Assembly (NCBI GenBank): GCA_002335605.1
Contig: BEDY01000003.1
Coordinates: forward strand, 558,001-622,000
Source of the DNA: Prillingera fragicola
Lineage: Eukaryota; Basidiomycota; Tremellomycetes; Trichosporonales; Trichosporonaceae
DNA length: 64,000 nt
Direction: 5' to 3'
Below, one piece after another: positions 54,029 through 64,000 of the stretch; position 1 is the stretch's first letter, and each line of letters starts with the position of its first letter. The translations under genes and the position numbers were made by a program. The notes beneath the pieces were generated by a model that did no database searches, was not told the DNA's origin, and saw only the letters and a program-made list of their open reading frames with translations.

Positions 54029-55168
54029 CTACTCGTCAGCTTCAGCCAGGTTCGTGTAAACCTTGACCACATCCGAGTCCTCCTCGATCATATCTACCGC
54101 CTTGGCCAGGGCCAATGCCTTGTCTTCAGGCACGCCATCGCCCTCCTCGCCCTCTGCGATAACCTGGAGGGGATCAATGGGGATGAACGCAAGCTCCGAG
54201 GATTGCAGTGCATAGTGCGCGTCATTGGGGGACGTGGTGAGCAGAGAGGTCAGAGACCCGAGGTCTGTAGAGGCACAGGACACCTGCCAGTCAGCACTTC
54301 TGAATCATTGCTCATAAAAACTCACCTCCCACACAATGCCCTCGTCGCCCGCAATCTCGCGCACGTCCTCGGCACCACCCTCGAGTGCTACGTCGAACAG
54401 GCCGTCAAACGTAGCTCCAGACTCGGGCAGAGGCTCCACCCGAACGATGCCCTTGCGCTCGAACAAGAAGCTGACAGGCGACATGCGGCACCAGCTCCTG
54501 CTCATGAGCTCCTTGACACGCGAGACTGCACGCGCCGGGTTTTCAGTCAGGCATTCACTAGCGTGTCGTCAGCGTGCGTACGCTAGACCACACCACGACT
54601 CACACCATGAGTGCCGTCTTGCCTCCTGGACCAACAGCCTCGAACACAACAGTCTTGCCTGTTCCATCCGCCATCTTTCTTGCCTTTACAAGTCAGCTTA
54701 ATAATAGACCACGAGCCCGAGATCAGCACTTACCCGCTCGAATGCCCCCTCAATGTTGGCCTTTGGCACGCCTGCATCACGCGCCCTCTGCACGGCAGCG
54801 AGCAGGCGCGGGTTCTGATCGGGGTTGTTCGAGTACGGCGGTTTCAGCGCAAGATGAACCTCCTGCGGGTTGTCAGCTTGGTGAACCAGGCGCCGCTGGC
54901 ACGGCGTAGCAAAGAGCGTGCACAGGTCACGCCAATCCTAAGTACTCACCGACATGAGCTTGGAAAAGAATCGTCCCCGCCTGGCATCGACCGCACCCTT
55001 TTTGTGACGGATCTTTGACCATCGACTGTGCCCCGAGAATGTTGGTGCAGTGGTGGACAGGGAACGCGTTGCCAAGGGAGCGATGAACGCTGATGCGGGT
55101 GGTTGTGCGCAGACCAATGATCTTGTTGTGATTGATCGTACTGCCGAGAATAGTGTTGGTTGGAGCAT
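54029..55168 (-). CDS. TACO1: TACO1/YebC-family mitochondrial translational activator
   Basis: YebC/TACO1 proteins help ribosomes pass difficult mRNA stretches, in mitochondria mainly for cytochrome oxidase subunit I. The N-terminus (MLQPTLFSAVRSITTRSLV) is a basic, hydroxylated presequence. It is followed by the family signature SGHSRWSKIRHKKGAVDARRG. Spliced segments continue with NNPDQNPRLLAAVQRARDAG and VPKANIEGAFERA, GKTVVFEAVGPGG, ENPARAVSRVKELM and FLFERKGIVRVEP. The acidic domain III includes DVREIAGDEG, ending DVVKVYTNLAEADE. At least four introns are present. Length (about 300 residues) matches. The ATG at 55168 gives the presequence and is preferred. Confidence 0.93.
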
Positions 55169-55560
55169 TGTGGAGTGATAAGAAGAAGTGATATGGTGTG
55201 CCAAAAGTTCAAAGTCGGAACCATGAAACGCTCGGCTTGATCCAGGAACGAGCACCACCACGGATCCACTGATAGCGCACAGTCCACCACCCATGCCATC
55301 GCCACCACCACCGTAAGGGACAACGCTCAGTCGCCGCCACGGATAGTCTCCTCTGCATCTCTGCAGCTCATCTCTACTCTTACCCTCATCACTACCATTT
55401 CAACGCGTCTTGAGATCGTCGCTTTCGCCCCGCTTGTTGTTCCACCCGGAAGCATTTTGAGGATATTCGCACACTGGGACGACCTCCACCTTCAGCACAA
55501 CAGCAACCAACGTGGTGGTTAGCAGCACTCCTCCTCTCACCAAACCATACTGGCGGCATC
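55169..55560. other. divergent promoter region
   Basis: The 392 bases between divergent TACO1-like and Bre4-like starts probably hold both promoters and leaders. CT-rich stretches occur near 55360-55390. No further feature is seen. Confidence 0.5.
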
Positions 55561-58500
55561 ATGCCTGCCCAAGACCAACCAGGTTTAAGCAACGCGGGGT
55601 CATCATCACGGCAAACTATCAGATCAGCCGCAAGCGCCGCGTCACTCGCAGACAGTAGTGGCATATCAAGTACGGCCGATATTCATCACGGATCCCTAAC
55701 TCCACGAGCCAGTTCTGTCGCTGGCGATCAACATGGCCCTCCGTTTGACGCAATGAGCTGGGCCTCGGGGACACTGTCAACACCCTACAGGCGGCCACAA
55801 CTGTCGCGCCAGACATCGGGCCCGTCACCATACGCAGCCAATTTCACGTCGTCGCTCCCGACAGCCGGTTGGGGAGGGCCTCCACGCCGAACTACAGCGG
55901 CAGTGCCGCCGCAGAGCGATTACCTTGCCAACTGGGAGACACTTCAGGATCTGATCGACGATACGCCCGATGGTGAAGGTCCTTCGTCTTCGCGATCTCG
56001 CGCATCCCATCGACCTTCTCGGCATCGTGGCCCTCAGGCGACTGACCGATCGGCCACGACACCGACACCGGCTCGTCCCATTGCTGCACCGCCGCCGGCG
56101 TCGATCCCTGGTGTTGAAGAAGTGGACGAGCCGGGGTCACCAGTGGCTGCGGATATTCTGTCTGCTTCACCGCCAACCTTTGACGAGCCCATGCCTAGTC
56201 TGTCGACTGCTGCTGAAGCGTTGGGGTCGCCTGATTTGCCACCAGAGGCATTGGAAGAGTCTTCGCATTGTGTGACACCCACGACGCCTGCAGAGCCGTC
56301 ACGGCCGCCACAAGCGCCCGTGGAGTCGCCAGCACCGCCAAAGCAGCCTGGTAGGTGTCACTGCTGACGCCTGTGCTGACCGTAGCTGCCAAGCGATGGT
56401 CCTTGCCGCCTTACGCAACGCCAATCTTCAAGTGCGCCTTGTCGTATCTGATCGCGTCGCTTTTCACCTTTGTGCCACAGTTGTCTGACATGCTTTCCAT
56501 GCAAACAGAGACGGACGCCCATGGACGTGTGCATCCCAAACCCGCATACTCGGCCCACATGGTGGCGACCATTGTGGTTTATGTAAGTGACCTGTGGAGA
56601 GCACATCTGACGGCAGTTCAACCCAGCAAAGAGCTTGGGCAACATGAACCTTTCGACGCGGTACTGCTTTATATTGGCATCGATGGCGGCGCTCTTGTGT
56701 TTGCTGTCGATTGGAATCATTCACGTTTTCGACTATTACTCTCCCTCGGAAGGGAAGAAGTGGGACTGGGTCAGCGAGCTTGGCGACTGGGTCGTGTGTA
56801 TCCTGTGTGTCGGCGGTGGCATGGGCGGGCTGGCATGGGCAAAGCTTTGGGTCGGTAACCCGAGTTTCAACACTGGCTGCTCCATGGCTGCAGTGACGCT
56901 GTTCACCGTCATCGTGAAGGAAGGCGGCTGGATCAAGCTCAAGGAGGTGTTGCTCATCGTCGTGATTGGCGCCGTCATCACCAACGTCGTGTGTTACACC
57001 ATCTTTCCTGTGTCTGCCACGACCAAGCTTCAGAGCTCCATGTCCAAGTCGCTTCGGTCCTTCTCTACACTGCTCGATCTCCTGACTTCAACGTTCATCC
57101 TTGAGAAGCCGTTCCACAAGAACGAGCGCATGTCCCTGGCCGACGCTGTCAAGTCCCATGGTGCGGCATTCTCCTCTCTAAAGGCCGCCCTCGCCGAGGC
57201 CAAGCATGAGCGCCTGATAGACCCGCGAGTCCGAGGCGACAAGCTCGAGCTGTACGACGCTGCCATCGGAAGCATGGCCCGCCTCGCTCAGCACTTGGCA
57301 GCCATGCGCGGCAGCACACGCATGCAGGAGGCTCTCATGCGCGCCAACCGCGAGGGCCGAATCGTTCTCGACGCTAACGAAAAGTATCGCAACCCCCGAG
57401 TTTCCCAGTCCATCCTCGGGGAGCTGCACGACATTCCTACCATCCATGTCGAGCACGAGGCTGATGTGGCTGGCAGCGTCAATGTTTTTTTACAGCTACA
57501 AAAGCTCACGGGGGAGAGTCTTGACACACTTGTCGCGCGCTGTGACGACGCCCTGGACGGAATTGAGGATGTCATCACTGACAAGGAGCATGCCGACTTG
57601 CAGTGCTTGCGCATTGCGGTCGCGGACTCTCTGCGCGATTTCAGCACTGCCGCGAGCCGGGCCATCAAGCACGTGTATGCTGGCCCGCAGCGCAGGCCTG
57701 GGCTCTATGCCAACGAGGAAGACGGCGACGATGATGATGAGGTCCCGCTGGTGGACGTATCCGGCATCGAGGAAGAAGGCCCTAACGAGGTCGTCTTCCT
57801 AGTCTACTTTTTTCTCTTTACGCTTGAAGAGTTTGCCCGCGAACTACTTTTCCTTCTCGACACCGCCAACGACATTATTGACGCCCCACGCCTCTCGGCA
57901 ATGGCTCAGCTTCGCACACTCATCGCGCCGTGGAAACAGCGCCAGAAACGCAATACCAATTTTCTGTACAAGCAGTTCCAGAAACTCGTCCCCATCGACC
58001 CGAGCAAGCTGCAGCCTCCCCTCTTTCCTCGCAACGTGCGGGACAAGCCCGGTACAGTGCTTACTCCGGGGAGGCAGGGGCTGTCCTTTCGCGAGAAAGT
58101 GTACCATTGGTTCTGGCAGCTTGGCGCCAGGCTGAGGGAGCCTGACATGCGGTATGCGATCAAGACTGGTCTGGCTGGAGCCATGCTCGCTGCTCCGGCT
58201 TATGTGGAGAGGACCCGCCCAATCTTCCTAGAGTATCGTGGCGAGTGGGCACTGATCGCCTTTTTTGCGACCATGAGTCCGACGTTGGGGCAGACCAACT
58301 TTTTGTCCTTTTTCCGTATCGTCGGCACTCTTCTGGGCGGTGTGGTCGCAGTCATTGCCTACTCTCTGTAAGTGACCTCACCGTAGCACAAGCTAACGCC
58401 AGCTTCCCGGAGAACGCGATCATTCTCCCCATCTTTGGCTTCTTCTTCTCCATGCCCTGCTTCTACATCATCACGCAGATGCCAAACTACGCCCAGGCAG

Positions 58501-59536
58501 GCCGTTTCATCCTGCTCACCTACAACCTTACGTGTTTGTACGCGTACAATCTGCGTGAGAAGGACCTCTCTGCTGTCGAGATTGCATACCGTCGCACTAC
58601 GGGTGTGTCGGTCGGTGTCATTTGGGCAGCGATAGTCTCGCGCTGGTGGTGGCCTTACACTGCGCGCCGTGAGCTGCGCATGGGACTCGGAGAGTACGTG
58701 TCACACAGAGAACGCTGCTGACCCCAGCTTTTGCCTGGACTTGTCATACCTCTACTCAAAGCTAGTCACAACCTACACCCGTGGCGTGGAATCGCTCGCG
58801 CCCGACGGCGAAGCCTCAGACGAGTCAGACCCACTGCTACCCCACCGCACGACACGCCATCACCTCGAGCCCGGCGTCCGCCAATTCATGGCCATGGAAC
58901 TGCACCTCCAACACCAGCTCGGCACGCTTCGGGGTCTCCTAGCTCATGCAAAGAACGAGCCGCGTATTAAGGGACCCTTTCCGTTTGACTTTTATCACGA
59001 AGTCCTGCTCAGCTGCGAACGCATGCTTGACCGCTTGCATTCGATGCGATGCGTGACGACGCGCCAGGATTGGGATCAGAGTATCCGTCAGGCGTTCGTG
59101 CTGCCCGTCAACCACTTACAGCGCGAGATGGCAGGTAACGTTATTCTCTACGTACGTACCTACCTCGCCACCGAGCTGACAGCAGTACTACACCCTCTCG
59201 GCGGGCTTCCGCCTCCGTATCCCCATGCCACCCTACCTCCCCTCGGCCGAGCCTGCGCGCGAACGTCTGGTGGAGGCCATCCGTGACCTGGACGTGGTAA
59301 AGCAACGCTCTGTCCGCGGCGGCGGCCGACACTTGCTCTTCTTCGCCTACGCGCTCGCGATGCAGGAAATGATTGGCGAGCTAGACTATCTCGGCGGGCT
59401 GCTGCAGGACGCCTTTGGGGTCATCTCGCAATCGACTGTGAGGGACTTTGAAGAGCTGTTCGTTGGTGGGGCGCCAGAGTCGTCCGAGTTTCAGCATGTC
59501 CGGCACATGGCGTTAGAGGACAGTCAGGAGTTGTAG
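55561..59536 (+). CDS. Bre4/DUF2421-FUSC multi-pass membrane protein
   Basis: These proteins resemble aromatic-acid exporters (ArAE/FUSC) and yeast Bre4, linked to brefeldin A sensitivity and endocytic traffic. A Ser/Pro-rich N-terminal tail of about 260 residues (MPAQDQPGLSNAGSS…) is spliced to WSLPPYATPIFKCALSYLIA, the first membrane segment. Several more follow: CFILASMAALLCLLSIGIIHVF, VCILCVGGGMGGLAW, VLLIVVIGAVITNVVCYTIF. A large soluble region has RSFSTLLDLLTS, an acidic patch and YKQFQKLVPIDPSKLQ. The second membrane bundle contains MRYAIKTGLAGAMLAAPAYV, FRIVGTLLGGVVAVIAYSL and, after introns, ENAIILPIFGFFFS. The DUF2421 tail has REMAGNVILY and ALAMQEMIGELDYL. About six introns. The pattern of two membrane bundles fits the family. 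Confidence 0.88.
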
Positions 59537-59584
59537 TTGTAGCGATTCATCCATGCATAGAGCCAGACGCTTGTAAGCGTCACC

Positions 59585-62264
59585 CTACAGCTCGGCCCAG
59601 TTGGACGCCTGCCGCTTCCGCAGCGTGCCCATGAGTAACCCAAGCTTGGCCTCGTCAGCGGGTCCCAGCTCACCCGTTCCGCGATCACGCTGGACGTCGC
59701 GCCACAGCTGTCTCAGCAAGCTATCGAGCATCTCGCGCCGGCCAGCTTTCACGCCATTCCCACCGCCGCCGCCGCCGCCGCCGCCACCGCGCGAATACAG
59801 GGCGAGCGTCTTGGCACGTCGTGGAATGACAGGTTCGACGGGCGAGTCGAAATCGATGCGCTGCTCGCCAAAGAAATTGGAGAGTTTGCCTGTACGCCGG
59901 CGCCGAAGTTGGTGCGCCGACGGTAGGGTTGGGGACAGGGGTGATGTGGGCGGGGAGTATGCTAGTGATCTGGTGGGGGATTGTGCGTGGGGAGGCGTCC
60001 AGCGTCGGGGTGGAGGTGCGGAGGCGCGCCGGCCGATACCACGTTGGAGGGGGGCGAAACGGGGCGACTGTGGGGAAGGGAGGTCGAGGCCGTTGAGCAC
60101 TTCGAGCTCGTCCATGATACTGGCTAGTCGGGCGGGGTTGTTCTCAAGTGTTTCGATTAGGCCTTGGATTGATTTACTGTATGTGTTGAAGACTTCTTCA
60201 GAGCGTGGGGCCACTGGTGAGGGCATGGGATGGAAGAGGGCTTGGGGCGGGGCTTCGCCAAAGACATGTTCGAGTTTGCTTGCTCGTTTACGGGCTGTCG
60301 TCTTTTCCCTCGGCGTGAGGACATTTGTGTTTTCACTGCGGCACGTGATATTTATCGAGCTCGAGGAGGCATAGGAGAGCAGGCTGGGGTCGGAACGCCC
60401 AGCTGACCGCGACATGGACTGGCGCAGCTTTGAAGCCCACTTTTTCTGGGAGCGACTGTTGGGACTAGCAAGATCTGTGGGAGAGCGTGGGCCAAGGGAT
60501 ACGTTGCAGTTTGGGACAAGGTACTCGTCAATCTGGTTGGCTGCCAGCATGCGCGCCGGGACGTCGACGCCCAGGAGACGTTGGAGCTTTGCGAGTTGGA
60601 GACGCTTTGAACGCCTCACAGCAAACTCTGGGTCCGAATCAAAGCTCGAAACCGACATAGGGGACGACTGACCAGCCGATATGACGGGCGAGGGTGGCGC
60701 CTGGCGATTGATCTGCGACCGAGGCGCGGGCATGTCGCGAACCTGTGTCTCTGCGACACGCGTTTCACGCCCAACAAAGACTTCCACCTTGTCTGGGACC
60801 GCTACAACGCCACGAAGCGCATCGTAGGCTCGCCCAACACGAGACCGAGAACTCTTGCGCCTCGTGGTTGTGACGGCGGCATTGACATTGGCGCGGCGGG
60901 GCACGCAGTCCTCGCGCTGCCACTCTGGCATGGTCGAGGCTAGTGGGGTTGTAGGCCACTCGTCGTCGGCAATCTTGGTAACCACCGTCGTAGTTACTTT
61001 GGTGGGTTCGTGTACATAGCGGTCAATCTGATCTCCACCAAGAGGTTCGCCCAACACTCGTTCAATCTTGCGTGTGCGCTTGATAAGAATAGACTTTTGT
61101 TTTGTGACTTCCACCGTGGCCGAGGAAGAACGCTCCGGGGGTGTGGGTGGGCGTGTGGGACCTACAGAAGGAGTAGACTGACGTGCAGGAGGTGGCAGGG
61201 GCTGAAGATGGAACTCGGAGCTCCTGCGGGAAGAAGTCAGGGCATCAGGAAGCAACGCCGACACAGTGTTCACTGAGTCGCTGACTGAGATGGTCTCGGT
61301 ATCCGACTCGATCGAAATGACCCGCATGATCTCAGCAGTGCCACCAGAGGTCCCGGAGGTGCCATCGACACTGACCACATGGCCGTTACCAGTTGTCAAC
61401 GGGGAGTTGTGGTGGGCTCTGTCAGTCAGCGCTGTGGGGGCCAGATACTCACATAGTCCCGGCCTGGAAAGCGGGCTCTTCATCAGCGACCGACATGTCG
61501 TTTCCTTTGTGAAGCTGGTTTGTCCAGAATGAGCCACGAGTGGATGTCTTCTGTGCCGAGCCGGAGCAACCAGAACGACGCCGGCCAGATGAGCCGAGGC
61601 TATGTGAACGAGGGGATGGACCCCTCGGTAAAGTGACGCTCATAGAACCACTCGCGGAGGAGCGACGATGGAGGTCAACGATTGGCGTGCCCAAGAGTAT
61701 AGTACTCTCTGCTGGCTGCTCAGACTCTGTTGCTCGCCTCGTGGAGCCAAAGGTGCCGGTGCTACTGCGGCGCTCGCGCGCTAATTGGCGATTTGATGAA
61801 GAGGATGGAGTAGCAATACCAGTTTGGTCGTTTCCCACAGCACCTGCGGTCGAAACGGAAGACCAACAGCGAGCTGAGCTAGTCGCCGAGCTGTCTTCAG
61901 TCTTGGTCCACGTTGACGTCGCCAGTGAAAGGTACTCGGGGCGCTCGCTACGCTTCACAGAACCTGGTCGCGGGGAGAGGAGGCTTTGTGTACTGTTGAC
62001 TGATGCGTTCACGGGATTTGATGACGTTCCTGAGGGTAGCCTTGGGAGGATGCTTGCTCGGCCAGAGTAATGGATACTTACAACCTGCCCCGGTGATGGA
62101 TTGGTAGCAGAATGCGAAGTGGATGACCTGTGCGACCTTATCACTGGCACAGCGTGGTCTCCGCCTAACGGACGAGCTGCTGCTGATGGAGTGGCAAAGT
62201 GGTTGGGCAAAGGAGCCACGTTCGGTAGAAGGAGCAAGGTTGAGGGTGGATAGTTGGCGGACAT
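59585..62264 (-). CDS. Ser/Arg-rich disordered protein, unknown function
   Basis: Two main exons are joined through an intron near 61480-61440 (GTGAGT donor after GTAT). The start MSANYPPSTLLLLPNVAPL is at 62264. A possible short intron near 62080-62040 has a good donor but would break the frame, so it is probably retained. The product is low complexity, rich in Ser, Arg, Pro and Thr. It repeats a basic motif related to KRTRKIERVLGEPL, KRLQLAKLQRLLGVDV, KRASKLEHVFGEAP and RTGKLSNFFGEQ, each ending in a Leu/Phe-Gly. A poly-Gly run encoded by GCC-type triplets lies at 59764-59790. It ends RKRQASNWAEL, 49 bases from the convergent membrane-protein gene. No family is recognised. Confidence 0.7.
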
Positions 62265-63496
62265 GGCGGTGGCGTATCATAAACGCAGCGGAACTAACCT
62301 GCAAAGATGATGATCGACGTCGACGTTGCGGATCAAGATGTAGAAATGAGAAGAGGTGAACGTGATGATGCAAAGGTTGCCTAGTCGTTTACTGTCAGCA
62401 GTGAATGAGCGTTCACCAAGGAGCTGCGCGCAGGGGGCGAGCGTCTGGGCACTGATGGGCTTCGGCATCGACGCGCTCAACACACACCGGTGATGTTTGG
62501 ACCAGGTACCCCTGAAAGATATCCACAACTCGTGTCTGTGGGCACACAAGAACCGTCGGAGCTACCTTGCTTCTGACTGGTCCATTGTTCTCTCTCGTGT
62601 TGTCGCCCAGGGATGCTGATGGCAAGCTCCATGGCAAGACGCCAAGGGGAGTCAGACGTTGAACCTATCACTCTCAAGGGTGTGCCACTGACGCGTGTTT
62701 CAAAATCTGCACGCTTGAGGGGGCCGATCGCAGGGGGGTGGCTGCCTGCCTGCTGTCGCTGCATGCTAAATGTAGTTCGCTGCACGTCTCCTTGCGGCGC
62801 CCACCTGATCCTCATTCCCTGGATGATGCTGTGTGATCTTGCAGCTCCTGCAGAAAGCTGAGATAGAGATGAACGAGCCGATGTGAACGGAGACGTGAGG
62901 GGGCTGCTGGTCTGTGCGCATGAAGGGGGACATCGTGGCGAGGGAGACGCATACTCTGCCGGCCGTTGATGTCATTGCATGCAGGCGTTACCCCGTATGT
63001 ACGACTCGCGTGTCGGTGTACCATGAGAAAGCCAAGATTGCAGAAACTCTGGCCAGCCATGGCTGTTGAGTCTTTGGAACACGTCGCAGGTGTTTTGAAT
63101 GGTGACTCGTGCTCATCCAGCCTTCCGGGGTTGCATTGTGCGCCTCGTTTCAAGAGGGCTGAAACCGGGCAGGCCCCTATGCGTCTTCTCTAGTTGATGC
63201 GTCCTTGGCAGTTGACATGTAGGTCCTTGGAACTGAGCCCTGAGCGTAACAGTGCACGATGTATGTGTTCTAAAGGAGAAGAGATGGATGACAGTAGTGT
63301 AACAGTGGTGGAGTTCTTCGAGATGTACCCAGGCACTCAGGCACCAGATTGGGAGCGGACATTTCTCGAATCTCCGTGTCCACCACTGTCATCCAAGTCA
63401 CGTGCACAAGAATTTCCAGACTGCCGCAGCCCAGAGGTTGATGATTTCGACAACACCAGTGTGCACTCCAACACCCCCACATACATACTGCACGCC
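62265..63496. other. 1.2-kb region between divergent genes
   Basis: This is probably the promoter region for the Ser/Arg-rich protein (-) and the Drs1-like helicase (+). Minus-strand stretches such as 62815-62477 and 63153-62812 read rather like protein (for example SHRLVHLYLSFLQELQ), but I could not chain them into a phase-consistent model. An unresolved small-exon gene remains possible. Confidence 0.4.
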
Positions 63497-64000
63497 ATGG
63501 CACTCGACGACTTTGTTGGCACGATCGACTCGGACGACGAGGGACCTATCGTCGACATTCCCAAGGCAGAGTCCAGCAAGCGCGCCTCGGCCGCTGCCAC
63601 CCCAGCCGCAGACGACTTTGACCCCGACTTTGCCTTCGACGTTGGAATCTCGGGACCGGGCCATCTCGACCTCTGGGGAGCAGACCAGGTCACTGGATCC
63701 AAGGATGATGCGCCTCTCACCGTCGACGACATTATTGCCAGGAGGACAGGCAAGCCCTTGAAGGCGTACCGCGAGCGCAAGAGGAGACGCGACGAGGGAG
63801 AGGACGAGGAAGAGGACGAGGGAAGTGAGGGAGAGGACGAGAGTGAGGGAGACGATGAGGATGAGGAAGATGAGGAGGCTTTTGGAGCCGGCGCTCCCAT
63901 GGAAGTCGACGACAGCGCAGAGGAGGCAAGCGATGCCGAGGATGAGGACGGCGAGGAGATGGATGAGGACGAGGAAGACGAGGATGAGGATGACGAAGAT
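63497..64000 (+). CDS. DRS1: Drs1/DDX27-type DEAD-box RNA helicase, N-terminal part (cut by window end)
   Basis: Drs1 is a nucleolar helicase needed for 60S ribosomal subunit assembly. The start MALDDFVGTIDSDDEGPIV is the typical opening of the family, followed by DFDFAF/DPDFAFDVG-like sequence, then LTVDDIIARRTGKPLKAY and a basic KRRRDEGED. A long Glu/Asp/Ser tract then runs to the window edge, where 168 codons are open without a stop. The DEAD-box core lies beyond position 64000, so the assignment rests on the N-terminal signature only. The acidic tract is typical of the orthologues. Confidence 0.75.
   Translation, partial: MALDDFVGTIDSDDEGPIVDIPKAESSKRASAAATPAADDFDPDFAFDVGISGPGHLDLWGADQVTGSKDDAPLTVDDIIARRTGKPLKAYRERKRRRDEGEDEEEDEGSEGEDESEGDDEDEEDEEAFGAGAPMEVDDSAEEASDAEDEDGEEMDEDEEDEDEDDED

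Overview
This is nuclear DNA of a basidiomycete fungus, most likely a Tremellomycetes yeast near Trichosporonales, Vanrija or Cryptococcus. The placement is an inference from GC-rich coding sequence, many very short introns (about 35-60 bases, GTRNGT donors, CTRA(C/T) branch points close to the acceptor), a White Collar-2-type PAS/GATA factor, Skn7, and secreted proteins carrying an NAERxxRGLP motif of a kind I associate with basidiomycetes. I saw no operons, CRISPR arrays, rRNA, convincing tRNA or intact transposon. Gene functions come from domains and motifs read by eye; exon borders are inferred from reading frames and splice consensus.

Layout: 0.1-2.8 kb, tRNA pseudouridine synthase Pus7 (-). 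4.2-5.9 kb, isocitrate lyase (+). 6.5-7.3 kb, a previously easy-to-miss gene made of small exons (-). 7.6-8.3 kb, acireductone dioxygenase (-). 9.3-11.0 kb, Ptc7-like PP2C phosphatase (+). 11.0-12.4 kb, Mtm1/SLC25A39-type mitochondrial carrier (-), divergent from a short TP/SP-rich protein. 13.7-15.7 kb, GPI-anchored glyoxal-oxidase-like copper radical enzyme (-). 16.7-19.7 kb, amidase (-) and methyltransferase (+), divergent. 19.8-24.4 kb, metallophosphoesterase-like/RRM fusion, bZIP factor and short-chain dehydrogenase (all -). 25.1-27.9 kb, SKN7 (+). 28.6-32.3 kb, SAPS-domain Sit4-associated protein (+). 32.6-37.0 kb, a second inferred multi-exon gene (-), then two secreted Thr-rich proteins (+) that share a conserved motif. 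39.3-44.9 kb, two large intron-poor disordered proteins. 47.3-49.1 kb, WC-2-like PAS/GATA factor (-). 50.2-55.2 kb, Med1-like subunit, peroxisomal acyl-CoA thioesterase and TACO1/YebC protein (all -). 55.6-59.5 kb, Bre4/DUF2421 membrane protein (+), tail-to-tail with a Ser-rich disordered protein (59.6-62.3 kb, -). 63.5 kb to the end, 5' part of a Drs1-type RNA helicase (+).

Most genes are housekeeping: carbon and fat use (isocitrate lyase, peroxisomal thioesterase), mitochondrial upkeep (Ptc7, Mtm1, TACO1), methionine salvage, and stress or light signalling (Skn7, WC-2, SAPS/Sit4). The accessory-looking part is 32.6-47 kb. It has long gene-poor spacers, a short tandem repeat, the motif-sharing secreted pair, and lineage-specific disordered proteins. 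The most interesting observations are the shared NAERxxRGLPLR-PSCLP architecture of the two secreted proteins and the two genes assembled from tiny exons.
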